Source: Ornithodoros turicata (Eukaryota; Arthropoda; Arachnida; Ixodida; Argasidae). Taken from it: a DNA stretch of 64,000 nt. The DNA is taken from contig NC_088203.1 in NCBI RefSeq assembly GCF_037126465.1, positions 85,126,668-85,190,667 of the forward strand, in the 5' to 3' direction. The translations under genes were made by a program, and so were the position numbers. This document shows, piece after piece, positions 61,528 to 64,000 of the stretch (position 1 is the stretch's first letter; each line of letters begins with the position of its first letter). The notes beneath the pieces are model-generated. The model saw only the letters and a list, made by a program, of their open reading frames with translations. It was not told the origin of the DNA and made no database searches.

Positions 61528-63150
61528 GCCGTACAAAGTTTTCTCTCCGCTACGCCTAACAAATATATCCTATACACAGCGGCACTTGTTGGAAGTTAAA
61601 CTCAACTGGAACATGACTGACCACGCCGGTGTAGACTTCACTCAACATGTTGTCTAACAAGTACCCAGATCCGTTTAACAAGTACCCAAATGTATAGGTG
61701 TCTGTACAGAAGATGACTTCTTTGAGTAGGGTTCAGGTGCTTCAGGTAGGGTTCTCTCATTGGCGATTAAAATTGCCTTCCCTCTTGATTATCCAACTGT
61801 TACAGACTGTACCCTCTGACCTACCGGGGGGAAAAAAATACAGAAAATCTTTATGACCACCCCACGTGACTCACGGTGTCTTCCAACCGGGTGCTTCCAA
61901 TATGCGTTCGTTCTCCCCTATTTTTCCTTTGTGCTCCTAGTGGCTCATCCTTCCCGTTCTCCTCCCACTCTCCTCCTCATGTTGTTGTTGTTGTTGTTGA
62001 CGGCATCATCTTCCATTGTCCCCAACCGCACGGTTGTCTCTTTTCAGCCGCCCACTCGAGCAGCCTTGAAGCCTCTCTGTCAAGACAAAAGCCGCCGCCG
62101 CCGCTGCTGCTGCTGCCAGCATCACCACCCTTCGCGAGAGCGAAAACTTTCTAAAATGCGTGGGCGAAATAAAATTAATAACCACTCGCTCAGTCGTGCA
62201 CGGTGGCATTCTCTATTGCAGAAATGACAGAAAAAAAGAGGCCTCTCATTTTTCCGGCTTCGCTTTCTGTTCAAAGACAAAAGCTCGCCGTTTTCGCGGT
62301 TCTACGACGCACTCCACAGACAATTGCCTCTTAACGCGCTCTCTTTTCTTTCTCTCTATACTTTTTTGTCTTTCCCGGACGCACAAGGGAACTAAATTGG
62401 GTATTTGTGCTTCGTATATATCTCAGTAGGCGTCGTCTCTGCTTCCTATATTCCGCTATGTTCATTGTTTCCAGATTTCCGTTTTCTCTCCCCATACGGG
62501 CTTGCCTTTTAACGTTAATTGCCGCAGCTGTAATTACGACTTTTTTTTTCTTCTTCTTCTTTCCTTATTATTGTTCGCGTCCCGTAGAGATTTATGTTTG
62601 GTGGTGGTGTGTGTGCACCTCGCTCGAAAGGAAGAAAATAAAAGTGATTAAAACGCGCTCTCCGTGGTTTTGAGAAAAGAGTTTGTTCTCTGGGGAAAAT
62701 GGGGGGCTTTGTTCAATTTTGGAATTTCAGGCGCGGTTTTAATGATAAAACGTCGTAATTTTTGTAGCGCAGGAATGGCCTGATGTCTCTTTCTTTCTTT
62801 CTCTTTTTTTAATTCTACTATCATTAGAAACCACCCAGCGGCGTGAAGCTCGTGGCAACGAAATTATTTCGTTTCCTTTCGTTTCTGGTTTCGAGAGGAA
62901 GATGGTATGCGCTTGCACGCGCAGTTAAAATGAGGAGGAGCGTGGGTTTGTGTTCTGTCATAACTATCGTCATCAGACCGCCATTTTGGGGGGAAAGATA
63001 TAGGAGAGGTAAGCGAGTATGTAAACATTTGTGTACCGCTCGCGAAAGCTGGATTGTCGCGGCAGATGCTGATGATGATTATGGTAGTAGAGAAAAGAAA
63101 GATATAGACCTCAACTTAACACGGGACCGGTTACACGCTGAAAGAATGAA
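61528..63150. other. Unassigned 1.6 kb
   Basis: A GTT array at about 61980-62000, a GCCGCC/GCTGCT trinucleotide tract at about 62090-62116 and T tracts at about 62540 and 62780-62812. The frame at 61853-62227 (124 codons) is low-complexity. A CCGCCATTTTGG-like YY1 motif lies near 62979. No gene called. Confidence 0.4.
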
Positions 63151-63366
63151 AGTCACCTCATAGCACGCTCCTAGCCAACCATCATCCAGCGTGGCATTGT
63201 TTTTTCCCCTGATTTGCTGAAAACGGGGGGCGTACGCCATTTTTGTGGCATTATGCAGTTCATAATTGCCACAAAAATGGCGTACTCACCCCTGTTTCAT
63301 CAAATCAAGTGTCTCTCGTTGTCATTCAGGATGATGGTTGGCCCAAGAGCGTGCTATGCGGTGAAG
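63151..63366. mobile_element. Near-loopless fold-back MITE, 216 bp
   Basis: The left arm has CATAGCACGCTCCTAGCC, AACCATCATCC and GTACGCCATTTTTGTGGCA. The right arm is its reverse complement with scattered mismatches (GGATGATGGTTGGCCCAAGA, GCGTGCTATG). The loop is only about 5 nt at 63256-63260. An extra half-arm (CACCACATAGCGTGCTCCTA) occurs at about 63508-63527. No coding region. Confidence 0.75.
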
Positions 63367-63829
63367 CTGTGTTTCTAGAGTGTACTCCGGAACAAGTAAC
63401 GAAACTTGACAAAAAAAAAAAAGAGAAAAGAAAAACAATTACTAAAACTAAGAAAGACTGAACTCTTAAAATGAGAACTCCCCTACACCCTTAAAGAACA
63501 ACTTCACCACATAGCGTGCTCCTAGAGAGACATCGTCCGGAACGACATTTTTCTCTACTCTGATTTCTTGAAAACCTGGGGTCATGGTGCACAACAAAAA
63601 CATCCGTGTAGATCCGTCCATAACACTTGTGGAGAAAGAAGTAGAGAAGACGAAGAAGTAGGAAGAACTCACAATGGCAGTGGAATGAGTACTGGCACCC
63701 GAAGATCAGGGTCGGAAGATTGCCCTTGCCGCACGTAGACGTCTTTTTTAGTTTTGTTTCTTTATTTCTTTTAGCACGACAAAGCGAGACTATATTAGCC
63801 GCAACATTTCAGCAAAAGGCCCTTAGATA
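63367..63829. other. Unassigned, with a related half-arm
   Basis: ACTTCACCACATAGCGTGCT (about 63502) followed by CATTTTTCTCTACTCTGATTTC and GAAAACCTGGGGTCATGG resembles one arm of the preceding fold-back, diverged. An A run lies at about 63410-63422. No gene. Confidence 0.4.
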
Positions 63830-63831
63830 TA

Positions 63832-64000
63832 CAGTCGACCCCCGTTTATCCGGACTTCATTTATCCGGATCCCGCGGTATCCGGACAAAAGGCACGGGAA
63901 CGGATTTTGCTCCATGTATTTTGTTCTCGTTTATCCGGACTTCAGCTTCCGGACTCGGACAAGAATTCCAGGGAACGAAAGTCGAAAATTCTTGTAATCT
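63832..64000 (+). mobile_element. Left terminus of a pogo/Tigger-like transposon, cut by window edge
   Basis: After TA (63830-63831) comes CAGTCGACCCCCGTTTATCC, with TTTATCCGGA(C/T) repeated at 63844, 63868 and 63929 and GGTATCCGGAC between. CAGT-starting ends with TATCCGGA repeats next to a TA target are typical of pogo/Tigger elements of the Tc1/mariner superfamily. The rest lies beyond the window, so autonomy cannot be judged. Confidence 0.6.

Overview
The window is eukaryotic and dominated by repeats. There is no operon-like gene packing, no ribosome binding sites and no rRNA, tRNA or CRISPR. It holds many degraded non-LTR retrotransposon fragments with conserved 3' tails, tRNA-derived SINEs, fold-back MITEs, hAT and pogo-type DNA transposon pieces, and one pristine BEL/Pao LTR retrotransposon. 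BEL/Pao plus I-like non-LTR elements plus tRNA-headed SINEs point to an arthropod. The SINE body resembles, from memory, repeats common in ticks, so an ixodid tick or other chelicerate is my best guess, unproven without a database search. I found no host protein-coding gene that I would defend.

Layout. From 1 to 15 kb: a Tc1/mariner-type MITE (674-884), SINE copies (1.1, 5.2-6.1, 6.8 kb), two of them nested in MITE sequence, several 5'-truncated non-LTR copies on both strands (2.2, 8.0, 10.4, 11.7, 13.2, 14.5, 14.8 kb) and a hAT transposase relic (13.97 kb). From 15 to 23.8 kb: mostly unassigned DNA with a CpG-rich patch (17.1 kb), two TSD-flanked miniature non-LTR insertions (20168-20313 and 20965-21379) and a 0.9 kb MITE (22.4 kb). 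From 23.8 to 27.7 kb: a minus-strand, internally deleted I-like non-LTR element with ORF1 start, RT, RNase H and C-terminal fragments. From 30.4 to 32.3 kb: a 1.9 kb hAT-type element with a perfect 8-bp target duplication, carrying a foreign-looking insert. From 34.4 to 36.3 kb: a minus-strand non-LTR copy, broken by a single-base slip. At 36.7 kb there is a near-perfect palindrome.

From 39606 to 45817 lies the clearest object in the window: a complete BEL/Pao element with two 388-bp LTRs that I read as identical, a 5-bp target duplication TGTAT, a tRNA-Phe-type primer binding site, a polypurine tract and one uninterrupted 1783-residue Gag-Pol frame. It must have inserted very recently and may be active.

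From 46 to 64 kb: a truncated non-LTR copy abutting a TIR element and a SINE (47.1-48.1 kb), two fold-back MITEs (49.5 and 49.8-50.6 kb), a decayed RT pseudogene (51.2-52.3 kb), TAA microsatellites (53 kb), a third I-like element with RNase H (57.7-59.9 kb), further palindromic MITEs (60.7 and 63.2 kb), a full SINE with TSD (61.2 kb) and one terminus of a pogo/Tigger-like transposon at the right edge.

The parts do not form a pathway. They are layers of selfish DNA: autonomous LINE-like elements supply RT, SINEs probably borrow it, and MITEs depend on transposases encoded elsewhere. The BEL/Pao element is the only unit that looks able to act alone.
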